DNA from: CAZKUB01 sp964592335
GTDB lineage: Archaea; Thermoplasmatota; E2; DHVEG-1
Length of the DNA stretch: 13,452 bases
Reading direction: 5' to 3'
NCBI GenBank assembly: GCA_964592335.1
Contig: CAZQEU010000046.1
Span: forward strand, 1 to 13,452
Both the position numbers and the translations under genes were made by a program. Positions 7,704 through 13,224 of the stretch are shown in pieces. The stretch's first letter is position 1. Each line of letters opens with the position of its first letter. The notes under the pieces were generated by a model. It was not told where the DNA came from and made no database searches. It was given only the letters and a program-made list of their open reading frames with translations.

Positions 7704-8106
7704 AAAAACAGTTCTTTTTCTCTGCACTCATAATTCCTGCCGATCTCAGATTGCAGAAGGTTTTTTGAATTCTTTGTATGCAAATTCTTACAAAGCATAT
7801 AGTGCTGGTGTTGAAAAGACAAAAGTAAATTCTTATGCTGTTGAAGTAATGAAAGAGATAGGAATTGATCTTTCAAAGCATTACTCCAAGACTGTACAAG
7901 AGTTTAAAGGTGAAAACTTTGACTTGGTTGTAACTGTTTGTGATAGTGCTCGCGAGACTTGTCCTTTTTTCCCTGGTAAAAAAGTTATTCATAAAAGTTT
8001 TGAAGATCCTTCCTCGGTTGAAGGAAGTGTTGAAGAAATTCTTTCTGCTTTTAGAAAAACCAGGGATGAGATAAAGAGTTGGATTATTGAGTTTTTTTCT
8101 TCTTGA
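7696..8106 (+). CDS. arsC: Arsenate reductase, thioredoxin-coupled LMW-PTPase type
   Basis: Reduces arsenate to arsenite, 136 residues. The low-molecular-weight phosphatase loop is C10-THNS-C15-R16-S17, the CX5R active site. The two further redox cysteines Cys82 and Cys89 lie in VTVCDSARETC, giving the Cys10/Cys82/Cys89 trio known from Staphylococcus aureus pI258 ArsC. A D-P pair at 104-105 (FEDPSS) matches the general-acid loop. This argues for arsenate reduction and against a plain protein tyrosine phosphatase. It is the last gene of the pst operon and overlaps phoU, so the same promoter that raises phosphate uptake should raise arsenate reduction. The exporter gene acr3 lies just downstream in its own operon. 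Confidence 0.93.
   Translation: MDKKTVLFLCTHNSCRSQIAEGFLNSLYANSYKAYSAGVEKTKVNSYAVEVMKEIGIDLSKHYSKTVQEFKGENFDLVVTVCDSARETCPFFPGKKVIHKSFEDPSSVEGSVEEILSAFRKTRDEIKSWIIEFFSS
8092..8104 (+). terminator. Oligo-T terminator at the end of the pst-arsC operon
   Basis: Seven T, then CTTCTT, overlap the last codons and stop of arsC. This pyrimidine tract fits an archaeal terminator and separates the operon from the arsR promoter directly downstream. Confidence 0.45.
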
Positions 8107-8125
8107 GTGGGATATATAGATTATT

Positions 8126-8174
8126 TACGAAAAGTTTATATGAATGAATATTCATATGAATATTTGTTCATATG
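8126..8174 (+). promoter_or_regulatory. arsR promoter with overlapping inverted-repeat operator
   Basis: ACGAAAAGTTTATATGAAT contains a BRE-like GAAAAG and the TATA core TTTATAT at 8135-8141. The predicted start of transcription is near 8164. Two palindromes follow: ATGAAT/ATTCAT (8144-8155, perfect, no spacer) and CATATGAA-N6-TTCATATG (8153-8160 and 8167-8174). The second contains the arsR start codon itself. A bound ArsR dimer would block both transcription start and the beginning of the message. No SD is present, so the mRNA is nearly leaderless. Confidence 0.65.
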
Positions 8175-8468
8175 AAATCTAATAATTTCCTAAAATGTAT
8201 AGTTGATGATAATAGAAGAAACATTCTATTGCTCTTAGAAAACAAAGAAAAATGCGTTCATGATTTAGCTGAGAAACTAAAGCTTGAACAGTCACTTGTT
8301 TCACATCATCTCAAGCTTTTGAAATGCTGTGGGCTTGTTGATTCAAGACAAGATGGAAAAAATATATACTACAAAATCGTATATCCGGGAATTTATACTA
8401 TTTTGAAAAAAATTGATAGTCTTTCTGAAAAGCTAGAAATAAAAGGAGCGTGTATCTCAAATGAGTGA
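8172..8468 (+). CDS. arsR: ArsR-family arsenic-responsive repressor
   Basis: A 98-residue winged-helix repressor that should dissociate from DNA on binding arsenite. The helix-turn-helix is at about 31-55 (DLAEKLKLEQSLVSHHLKLLK), followed by the wing DSRQDGKNIYYKI at 57-69. In E. coli-type ArsR the inducer site at the start of the helix before the HTH is C-V-C; here the same place reads C28-V-H30, so one cysteine is replaced by histidine. Other cysteines are C9, C52, C53 and C94, and some may supply the missing ligands. The ATG at 8172 lies within the operator and has no SD. The last 8 bases overlap acr3. Function is inferred from fold and from the adjacent exporter and reductase. Confidence 0.87.
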   Translation: MKSNNFLKCIVDDNRRNILLLLENKEKCVHDLAEKLKLEQSLVSHHLKLLKCCGLVDSRQDGKNIYYKIVYPGIYTILKKIDSLSEKLEIKGACISNE

Positions 8469-9495
8469 TACAGAACTTGGTTTTTTTGAAAAATATTTGA
8501 GCCTATGGGTTGTAATATGTATAGTTGTTGGTATTTTTATTGGAAAAGCCTTTCCTGCTTTTCCTGGTTTTCTAGGTAATTTTGAATATGCTAATGTTTC
8601 GATTCCTGTAGCAATTTTAATATGGCTTATGATTTATCCTATGATGGTTCGTGTTGATTTTACAAGCATTGTAAATGCTGCTAAAAAACCAAAAGGACTT
8701 GTTGTTACTTGGGTTACTAACTGGGTCATTAAACCTTTTACCATGTTTTTAATAGCTGCTTTCTTTTTAACTATTGTATTTTCTCAATTTATAGACCCTG
8801 AGCTACAAAAACAATACTTAGCAGGAGCTGTTTTTTTAGGTGCTGCACCTTGTACCGCTATGGTTTTTGTTTGGAGTCATTTATCAAAAGGCGATCCAGG
8901 TTACACTGTTGTTCAGGTTGCAACTAATGATATAATAATCTTGTTCTTATATGTGCCAATAGTATCATTACTACTTGGTATTAGTGGTCTTATAGTACCT
9001 TATGAAACATTATTTTTATCCGTAGTCCTCTTTGTTGTAATTCCACTGTTTTTTGGATATATAACAAGAAGAATTCTGATTTCAAGGAAAGGAGAAAAAG
9101 CAGTGGAAAAATTACTTAGCAAATTTGGAAAAATAACTATTACAGGTCTTCTTTTAACACTTGTAATACTATTTTCTTTTCAAGGAGACATAATTCTTTC
9201 AAATCCATTTCATATATTATTAATCGCGGTTCCCCTGACTATTCAGACGTATTTTATATTTGCACTTGCTTATGGGTGGGCGTTTTTATGGAAACTCCCC
9301 CACAAGATTGCAGCACCCGCATCTATGATTGGTGCTAGTAATTTTTTTGAACTAGCTGTTGCTGTTGCAATTAGTGTATATGGTCTTAACTCTGGTGCAG
9401 CTCTTGCAACTGTTGTAGGGGTTCTTGTAGAAGTTCCTATTATGCTTAGTTTAGTAAGTATTGCAAATAGGACTAGAAACAAGTTTAATAGTTGA
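8461..9495 (+). CDS. acr3: Arsenite efflux permease of the Acr3 family
   Basis: Exports arsenite from the cytoplasm, 344 residues, about ten membrane helices. Acr3, not ArsB, is indicated by the conserved cysteine in the GAAPCTAMVFVWS motif (Cys131) and by the conserved glutamate in ASNFFELAVAVA (Glu297), the two residues known to be essential in studied Acr3 proteins. The length also fits Acr3, whereas ArsB is over 420 residues. The start overlaps the arsR stop (ATGAGTGA, 8 bases) and an AAAGGAG SD lies about 12 bases upstream. It forms the efflux half of the arsenic pathway begun by ArsC. A short T5 tract at the stop codon is the only visible terminator. Confidence 0.93.
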   Translation: MSDTELGFFEKYLSLWVVICIVVGIFIGKAFPAFPGFLGNFEYANVSIPVAILIWLMIYPMMVRVDFTSIVNAAKKPKGLVVTWVTNWVIKPFTMFLIAAFFLTIVFSQFIDPELQKQYLAGAVFLGAAPCTAMVFVWSHLSKGDPGYTVVQVATNDIIILFLYVPIVSLLLGISGLIVPYETLFLSVVLFVVIPLFFGYITRRILISRKGEKAVEKLLSKFGKITITGLLLTLVILFSFQGDIILSNPFHILLIAVPLTIQTYFIFALAYGWAFLWKLPHKIAAPASMIGASNFFELAVAVAISVYGLNSGAALATVVGVLVEVPIMLSLVSIANRTRNKFNS

Positions 9496-9502
9496 TTTTT
9501 GA

Positions 9503-9544
9503 AAGAAAAATATTTATATCGGAATTCGATATCGTTTTTCGATA
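9503..9544 (+). promoter_or_regulatory. padR-fetAB promoter with two overlapping inverted repeats
   Basis: GAAAAATATTTATATC supplies a BRE-like stretch and the TATA core TTTATAT at 9513-9519. Immediately on it are two inverted repeats with the same arms and 5-base spacers: TATCG-GAATT-CGATA (9517-9531) and TATCG-TTTTT-CGATA (9530-9544). They share two bases and are offset by 13. The predicted start, near 9542, is covered. This is a strong candidate operator for the PadR-like gene that follows. Confidence 0.65.
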
Positions 9545-9547
9545 ATA

Positions 9548-9853
9548 ATGTATGAAAGAAAGATTTTACTAGGTTTTATAAGAGTACATATCCTGCATCA
9601 TGCAAAAGTTGACAATGGAATATACGGCCTTGAGATGATAGAAGAGCTTGCCTCACATGGCTATAGCATAAGCCCTGGAACACTCTACCCTATTCTTCAT
9701 GATATGCAAAAAAACAAGTTACTAAAATTAGAGGAAAAAAATGTTGAAGGAAAAATAAGAAAAATCTATACTATCACAGAAAAAGGAAAAAAGACCCTTG
9801 AAAAACTAAAAAAATTCATAGAAGAACTATCTGGGGAGGTCATACAATCATGA
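9548..9853 (+). CDS. PadR-family winged-helix transcriptional regulator
   Basis: A 101-residue protein of the short PadR type. The N-terminal helix (residues 2-18) is followed by the PadR core YGLEMIEELASHGYSISPGTLYPILHDMQK (about 26-55) and the wing KIRKIYTITEKGKK (about 69-82), then a C-terminal helix for dimer formation. The motif S-P-G-T-L-Y-P-I-L is diagnostic. The ATG at 9548 lies about 32 bases after the TATA centre, so the message is essentially leaderless. The gene overlaps fetA by 4 bases (ATGA), which ties it to the transporter and suggests it controls the operon. The inducer is unknown; a metal is a reasonable guess from the FetAB context only. Confidence 0.87.
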   Translation: MYERKILLGFIRVHILHHAKVDNGIYGLEMIEELASHGYSISPGTLYPILHDMQKNKLLKLEEKNVEGKIRKIYTITEKGKKTLEKLKKFIEELSGEVIQS

Positions 9854-10530
9854 GCATTATATCAATTAAAGATCTTAAAAAAAACCTTGATAAAAAAGAG
9901 ATACTAAAAGGAATTAATTTGGATGTTAAAAAAGGCGAGATAATAGCTCTCGTGGGTCCTTCTGGTTCTGGTAAATCCACTCTTCTTCGATGTATCAACA
10001 GGCTTATTGAAACTGATTCAGGAGGCATTTTGTTTGATAGAAAAGATATAAAAGAGTTTAAACCAGAGGAGCTGAGAAGAAAAATAGTACTTGTTCATCA
10101 AGAAAGCGTTATGCTTACCGGCAGTGTCTTTGAAAATGTATCATATGGTCCAAGTATCATCGGTGAAGTAGATACGAACCATATCAAAAGATGTGTAGAA
10201 AACGCTGGTCTCTCAACTGATTTCTTAGAAAAAAATGCAGAAAAACTATCTGGCGGTGAAAAAAAACGTGTGGCTCTGGCTCGAGCTCTTGCCCTCAGTC
10301 CTAGTGTCCTGCTTTTAGATGAACCAACAAATGGTGTTGATCCTAAAAACATTCAAACAGTTGAAAAAAAAATAGTGGATTTTGCAAAAAACCTTGGTCT
10401 AACAGTCTTATGGGTTACTCATTATGTCGAACAAGCCATACGTGTATCAAATAGAATAGCAAATATCAAAGATGGTGTCGTAGTAAATCTTGAGAAAACA
10501 AAGGATTTCAAATGGGAGGGAGCATATTGA
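9850..10530 (+). CDS. fetA: ABC transporter ATPase, FetA-like metal export
   Basis: Cytoplasmic ATPase of a two-gene ABC system, 226 residues. Walker A is GPSGSGKST at 36-44, the Q-loop glutamine is Q84, the signature is LSGGE at 133-137, Walker B is VLLLDEP at 153-159 and the switch histidine is H191. It resembles PstB overall, and alone could be called phosphate-type, but it pairs with a UPF0014 permease, as in FetA-FetB (YbbL-YbbM), described in E. coli as an iron exporter that helps under oxidative stress. Plant relatives STAR1/STAR2 affect aluminium tolerance, so the substrate is not certain. A strong SD (GGGGAGGTCAT) precedes the ATG, which overlaps the padR stop. Confidence 0.87.
   Translation: MSIISIKDLKKNLDKKEILKGINLDVKKGEIIALVGPSGSGKSTLLRCINRLIETDSGGILFDRKDIKEFKPEELRRKIVLVHQESVMLTGSVFENVSYGPSIIGEVDTNHIKRCVENAGLSTDFLEKNAEKLSGGEKKRVALARALALSPSVLLLDEPTNGVDPKNIQTVEKKIVDFAKNLGLTVLWVTHYVEQAIRVSNRIANIKDGVVVNLEKTKDFKWEGAY
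10514..10522 (+). promoter_or_regulatory. Shine-Dalgarno site within fetA for fetB
   Basis: GGGAGGGAG lies in the last codons of fetA, with its GGAGG core 7 bases before an in-frame TTG at 10527 and overlapping an upstream ATG at 10512. It cannot serve that ATG and so favours the TTG, the same arrangement as at pstA. Confidence 0.6.
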
Positions 10531-11336
10531 TAGTATTTGCTGCTGAAACAGGTATTCCCTATACTCCTTATGAGGGATTGCTTATACTTGCATCTGTTTT
10601 TGTACTTCTCGCTGTGGTGCTGGTTTTGTCTTTTATTAAAAAACTGGGTATCGGTAAAGAATTTGCTTATGCCATCCTGAAAGGTGGTCTGCAGCTAACA
10701 GTTATTTCTTTGTTTCTAACTTTTTTATTTGATTTTGAGTACTGGTATTTCTTAATTTGGTTTCTTTTGGTTGGAATGGTTTTATTCGGAGGATATACCA
10801 GTGCTAAAAGAGCAACAGGTATGAAAGATGCTTTTAGTGTTACTGCTCCTGCGATTCTTATCGGCTCCACGGTTGTTTTAATTGTCTTAGCTCTATCTCG
10901 TGCTATGCCCCTTGAGCCCCAGTTTATTGTGCCTCTTGCAGGTATGGCTTTTGGCAATAGCATGGCGATTTGTAGTATTTGTCTTGAAAGACTTCTTCGT
11001 GAGGTAAAGCTTAATCGTACCGCCATTGAAACCGCTCTTTCATTGGGTGCTGATTCTAAAACTGCACTTGAGGAATATGGCAGGATGAGTATTCGCGCAT
11101 CTCTTATTCCTACAATTGATAGGCTTAAAACCCTTGGTATTATTTTTATTCCAGGAGCCATGAGTGGTCTTTTGATTGCAGGGACTGATCCTTTGGTTGC
11201 GGCAGAATATCAGATAATTGTGTATCTTATGATCGTCGGTGGTGGTATAATCACCGCTATCATCATTGGAATATTGGTTCGTAAAAAACTTTTCAATGAC
11301 GCAGAGCAGCTTGTAGAATGGATACAAAACTCATAA
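10527..11336 (+). CDS. fetB: UPF0014 permease, FetB-like metal export
   Basis: Membrane partner of FetA, about 269 residues with roughly seven hydrophobic helices, typical for UPF0014 (FetB/YbbM, plant ALS3/STAR2). Recognised segments are GGLQLTVISLFLTFLF, the conserved GNSMAICSICLERL region in the middle, ALSLGADSKTALEEYGR and the helix IPGAMSGLLIAGTDPLVAAEYQI. The start is set at TTG 10527 because of its SD, giving a 4-base overlap with the fetA stop. An in-frame ATG at 10512 would add five residues and cannot be excluded. No SD or promoter separates the genes, so padR-fetA-fetB is one transcript. The exported ion is inferred to be a metal, most likely iron, from family knowledge alone. Confidence 0.88.
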   Translation: MIVFAAETGIPYTPYEGLLILASVFVLLAVVLVLSFIKKLGIGKEFAYAILKGGLQLTVISLFLTFLFDFEYWYFLIWFLLVGMVLFGGYTSAKRATGMKDAFSVTAPAILIGSTVVLIVLALSRAMPLEPQFIVPLAGMAFGNSMAICSICLERLLREVKLNRTAIETALSLGADSKTALEEYGRMSIRASLIPTIDRLKTLGIIFIPGAMSGLLIAGTDPLVAAEYQIIVYLMIVGGGIITAIIIGILVRKKLFNDAEQLVEWIQNS

Positions 11337-11437
11337 AAAAATGGGTTTGTTCCTCCCCCACGGGGATAAAAAAGTATATGCACTATTTCACATGAGGGGG
11401 AGGAAGCCTGGATTGTGGAAGATTCAAGTCGTCAATT
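11335..11437 (-). ncRNA. Candidate minus-strand small RNA of about 100 nt
   Basis: Three signals line up on the minus strand. A BRE/TATA element (GAAAAGTATTTATATT, 11472-11457) predicts a start near 11437. A 10-bp GC-rich stem follows, TTCCTCCCCC (11405-11396) with GGGGGAGGAA (11359-11350) and a 36-base loop. Then a T7 run at 11341-11335 could terminate it. No open reading frame of note lies inside. The stem end is followed by ACA, as in archaeal H/ACA guide RNAs, but no convincing upper stem or guide pocket is seen, so I do not name a class. The region could also be only a structured 3' end of the fetAB message. It occupies the gap between fetB and the DUF1508 gene. Confidence 0.4.
11350..11405. 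repeat. 10-bp GC-rich inverted repeat downstream of fetB
   Basis: Perfect arms at 11350-11359 (TTCCTCCCCC) and 11396-11405 (GGGGGAGGAA) stand out in AT-rich surroundings. Two more G-C pairs are possible outside a small internal loop (11344-11345 with 11407-11408). One arm resembles an SD sequence and the other an anti-SD. A competing CCCC/GGGG mini-hairpin exists next to the inner arm. Confidence 0.75.
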
Positions 11438-11456
11438 CTGCTGATTCAGGAAGATT

Positions 11457-11472
11457 AATATAAATACTTTTC
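11457..11472 (-). promoter_or_regulatory. BRE/TATA promoter reading toward fetB, in front of the putative sRNA
   Basis: Minus-strand GAAAAGTATTTATATT, with the TATA core TTTATATT at 11464-11457. It is nearly identical (20 of 22 bases at 11456-11477) to the promoter of the DUF1508 gene at 11752-11773, yet no gene starts behind it, only the hairpin region. Confidence 0.5.
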
Positions 11473-11509
11473 AAATAAAATATATAGTTTATAGTTTATA
11501 AATATAAAA

Positions 11510-11707
11510 TTAGAAGTAAGAGGTTACATCAGGTTGAACTACTATTGCTGTTCTTGCATGTCGTCTCACATCCTCAATTCCCTTAAGACAGTCATCTTCT
11601 GTGGGATATGAGCCACTATGCACTAACACTCCGCCGTTTGGTGCTAGGAGGTGGAAATACCATCGGCCGTCTTCTTCGCTTTGCCAATATTCAAATCTTA
11701 CAAGCAT
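11510..11707 (-). CDS. Small DUF1508 (YegP-like) protein
   Basis: A 65-residue protein matching one DUF1508 unit: an aromatic-rich strand pattern (RFEYWQSEEDGRWYFHLLAPNG), then VLVHSGSY, the Cys-x-x-G-I-E-D-V-R segment near residues 40-48, and a basic end. Bacterial YegP carries two such units; this has one. Function is unknown for the family. It is a real gene and not a chance frame: an AGGAGGAT SD (11724-11717) sits 9 bases before the ATG, and a BRE/TATA element at about 11768-11753 gives a leader of about 25 bases. It stands alone between two plus-strand genes and is less AT-rich than its flanks, which may hint at acquisition. Assignment rests on motif memory. Confidence 0.72.
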   Translation of the reverse strand: MLVRFEYWQSEEDGRWYFHLLAPNGGVLVHSGSYPTEDDCLKGIEDVRRHARTAIVVQPDVTSYF

Positions 11708-11752
11708 TGATATTATATCCTCCTATAGTTAGCCTAAAAAACTAAGAATTCT

Positions 11753-11768
11753 AATATAAAAACTTCTC
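11753..11768 (-). promoter_or_regulatory. Promoter of the DUF1508 gene
   Basis: Minus-strand GAGAAGTTTTTATATT, with the TATA core at 11760-11753 and the expected start near 11732. It is followed by the SD AGGAGGAT at 11724-11717. This is the second copy of the near-duplicate promoter found at 11457-11472. Confidence 0.6.
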
Positions 11769-11873
11769 AAATATTATCTATAGTGTAAGTAGATTTATTG
11801 ATTTTACATTCATAATTTTAAAAAATACAATCAGTTATGTAACAGATTAGTAGAATATGATAAATATCTAAAT

Positions 11874-11880
11874 CTATATA
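11874..11880 (+). promoter_or_regulatory. TATA box of the phosphoesterase gene
   Basis: CTATATA is centred 29 bases before the ATG at 11906. The predicted transcription start, near 11903, makes the message leaderless, in line with the lack of a good SD. The remaining sequence from 11774 to 11870 shows no gene. Confidence 0.45.
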
Positions 11881-11905
11881 GTAGGTTGTTGGTGGCCGAG
11901 AGAAT

Positions 11906-12595
11906 ATGAAGATTGGTTTTATTTCTGATATTCATTCTAACATCCATGCTTTAAGAGAGGTTTTTTCAAAGATTGAAAGTATTGGCGTAGATGTTCTTTA
12001 TTGTTGTGGTGATACAGTTGGTTATTATGCATATCCTAAGGAGTGTTTGAATCTTTTAAGAAAGTATAAGGTCAAATCAGTTCTTGGTAATCATGATCTT
12101 GCAGTGGTTGAAGGAAAAACTAGTTGGTTTAAGGAGCTTGGTGCTGCTGGTGTTAAGTTTAGTCAGAAGCAGCTTAGCAAGGATGATAAAGAGTATTTGA
12201 AGAAACTACCCTACAAAATGTTGTTTGATTATGATGGAGTTAGTTTTTATCTCTGCCATGGTAGTCCTCGCGATAATCTGTTTGAGTATGTTCAACCGTT
12301 TACCCCTGATGAGACTCTTAAGAAGATGGCTAAAGGTGTTGCTGCAGATGTAATAGTTAGTGGTCATACTCATGTTCAGATGGAAGCTGAGGCGGGTTCT
12401 CAACTATTTTTAAACGCCGGCAGCGTTGGTCAGCCCCGTGATGGTATTTCCAAGGCTTGTTTCATGGTTTTTGATACTGATGCTTCTAAAGCTTCTTGGT
12501 ATCGAGTTTCATATGATATAGAATCTGCTACAAAATCCATTGTAGAAAACAATCTCCCTAATGCTCTTGCAAGCAGATTATATGATGGGAAATAA
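11906..12595 (+). CDS. Calcineurin-like metallophosphoesterase (YfcE/MJ0936 type)
   Basis: A 229-residue dinuclear-metal phosphoesterase. The full set of metal ligands is visible: D8-I-H10 (with S11-N12), G35-D36, G61-N62-H63-D64, H118 in CHGSP, and G153-H154-T155-H156. Order and length fit the Metallophos_2/YfcE subgroup, which in archaea includes MJ0936 and acts on phosphodiester or phosphomonoester model substrates. The natural substrate is unknown. No signal peptide is present, so it acts in the cytoplasm. It is a single gene with its own promoter and converges on vapBC. Its nearness to the phosphate genes may be chance, as an unrelated DUF1508 gene and a metal exporter lie between. Confidence 0.9.
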   Translation: MKIGFISDIHSNIHALREVFSKIESIGVDVLYCCGDTVGYYAYPKECLNLLRKYKVKSVLGNHDLAVVEGKTSWFKELGAAGVKFSQKQLSKDDKEYLKKLPYKMLFDYDGVSFYLCHGSPRDNLFEYVQPFTPDETLKKMAKGVAADVIVSGHTHVQMEAEAGSQLFLNAGSVGQPRDGISKACFMVFDTDASKASWYRVSYDIESATKSIVENNLPNALASRLYDGK

Positions 12596-12602
12596 AAAAA
12601 AA
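12594..12602 (-). terminator. Oligo-T terminator of vapBC
   Basis: Nine consecutive A on the plus strand, beginning inside the phosphoesterase stop codon, are T9 for the minus strand and start 11 bases after the vapC stop. For the opposite direction, TTTTATTTTT at 12631-12640 may end the phosphoesterase transcript inside vapC. Confidence 0.55.
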
Positions 12603-12612
12603 TTAAATCTAA

Positions 12613-12996
12613 CTATAAAACAATTGTATCTTTTATTTTTCTGAAGTCTTTGTCTATCGTAAGTAGTTTTTGATTAATTGATCTTGCACTAGATAAAACA
12701 ATGCCATCGATTAGGCTAAATTTTTTTATTCCTTTCTTTCGAATATCATATTTAATTTTTGATCCTTCTAAGCATATTTTTTCGCTTAATGGGACAACAT
12801 TTAAGATTTGTTTTAGTTTTGATATTCTTTTTTCTGGGTTAATATTATTTTTAAGACACCAGTCAGATACTTCACCTATCTGAATGACAGAGATAAAAAT
12901 TGGTTCGTCTTTTATTAGTTTGAATATTTCTTCAAATGTTTTGGATTCTTTTTTAGTTCGGAAAATTTCGATAATTATAGAGGTATCGAGAAACAT
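12613..12996 (-). CDS. vapC: PIN-domain ribonuclease toxin VapC
   Basis: A 127-residue PIN-domain protein, the RNase toxin of a type II VapBC pair. The acidic active site is complete: D4 in FLDTS, E42 in IQIGEV, D97 in SLIDGIV and D115 in LLTIDKDF. Length is normal. Its start codon shares one base with the vapB stop (TAATG), so it is translationally coupled to the antitoxin and made in matching amounts. Typical VapC toxins cleave tRNA or rRNA; the target of this one cannot be read from the sequence. Nothing suggests inactivation. Confidence 0.92.
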   Translation of the reverse strand: MFLDTSIIIEIFRTKKESKTFEEIFKLIKDEPIFISVIQIGEVSDWCLKNNINPEKRISKLKQILNVVPLSEKICLEGSKIKYDIRKKGIKKFSLIDGIVLSSARSINQKLLTIDKDFRKIKDTIVL

Positions 12997-13217
12997 TAGT
13001 ATCGATCCTCTTTTTCTCTTTTGAACGGTGCTTTGTCTTTATCGATTCCTGCTAGGTCTGCTAATATTTTATTTCTTTTGATATTCTTAGATGAGGGAAT
13101 AACTACGTTAACTACATCTCCTTTGTGATAATTTAGTCCTTCGATAACATGTGATGGAACTATTATTCCTAGTGAATTGCCAATTTTTCTTAGTTTTGCT
13201 TCAAATAGTTCTGACAT
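12996..13217 (-). CDS. vapB: AbrB-type antitoxin VapB
   Basis: A 73-residue antitoxin from the ATG at 13217. Residues 1-41 form the AbrB/MazE-like swapped-hairpin DNA-binding domain (ELFEAKLRKIGNSLGIIVPS and GDVVNVVI). The rest is a charged tail, typical of the toxin-binding part. A GTG at 13334 is in frame and would add 39 residues. I reject it because a TATA element lies between and the AbrB domain begins exactly at the ATG. The mRNA should be leaderless. It neutralises VapC and probably represses its own promoter through the palindrome just upstream. Confidence 0.87.
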   Translation of the reverse strand: MSELFEAKLRKIGNSLGIIVPSHVIEGLNYHKGDVVNVVIPSSKNIKRNKILADLAGIDKDKAPFKREKEDRY

Positions 13218-13224
13218 AATATAT

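Noticed and set aside
8461..9495. ArsB-type arsenite pump
   Set aside because: Length and the GAAPC and FELAVAVA motifs are those of Acr3; ArsB is longer and lacks them.
9850..10530. Second PstB or a phosphate ABC ATPase
   Set aside because: It resembles PstB in general ABC motifs but lacks the PstB-specific segments and is coupled to a UPF0014 permease, which makes FetA the better name.
10667..11161. Long minus-strand open frame (164 codons) within fetB
   Set aside because: It mirrors the conserved fetB coding strand, has no SD or promoter and shows no recognisable protein features.
11335..11437. Box C/D guide RNA
   Set aside because: Scattered CTGA and TGACGA words occur, but no paired C/D and C'/D' boxes in proper order; only the hairpin RNA idea is kept.
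11415..11440. Possible tRNA T-arm (GATTCAAGTC) downstream of fetB
   Set aside because: The flanking bases do not form a 5-bp stem and no acceptor, D or anticodon arm can be built around it.
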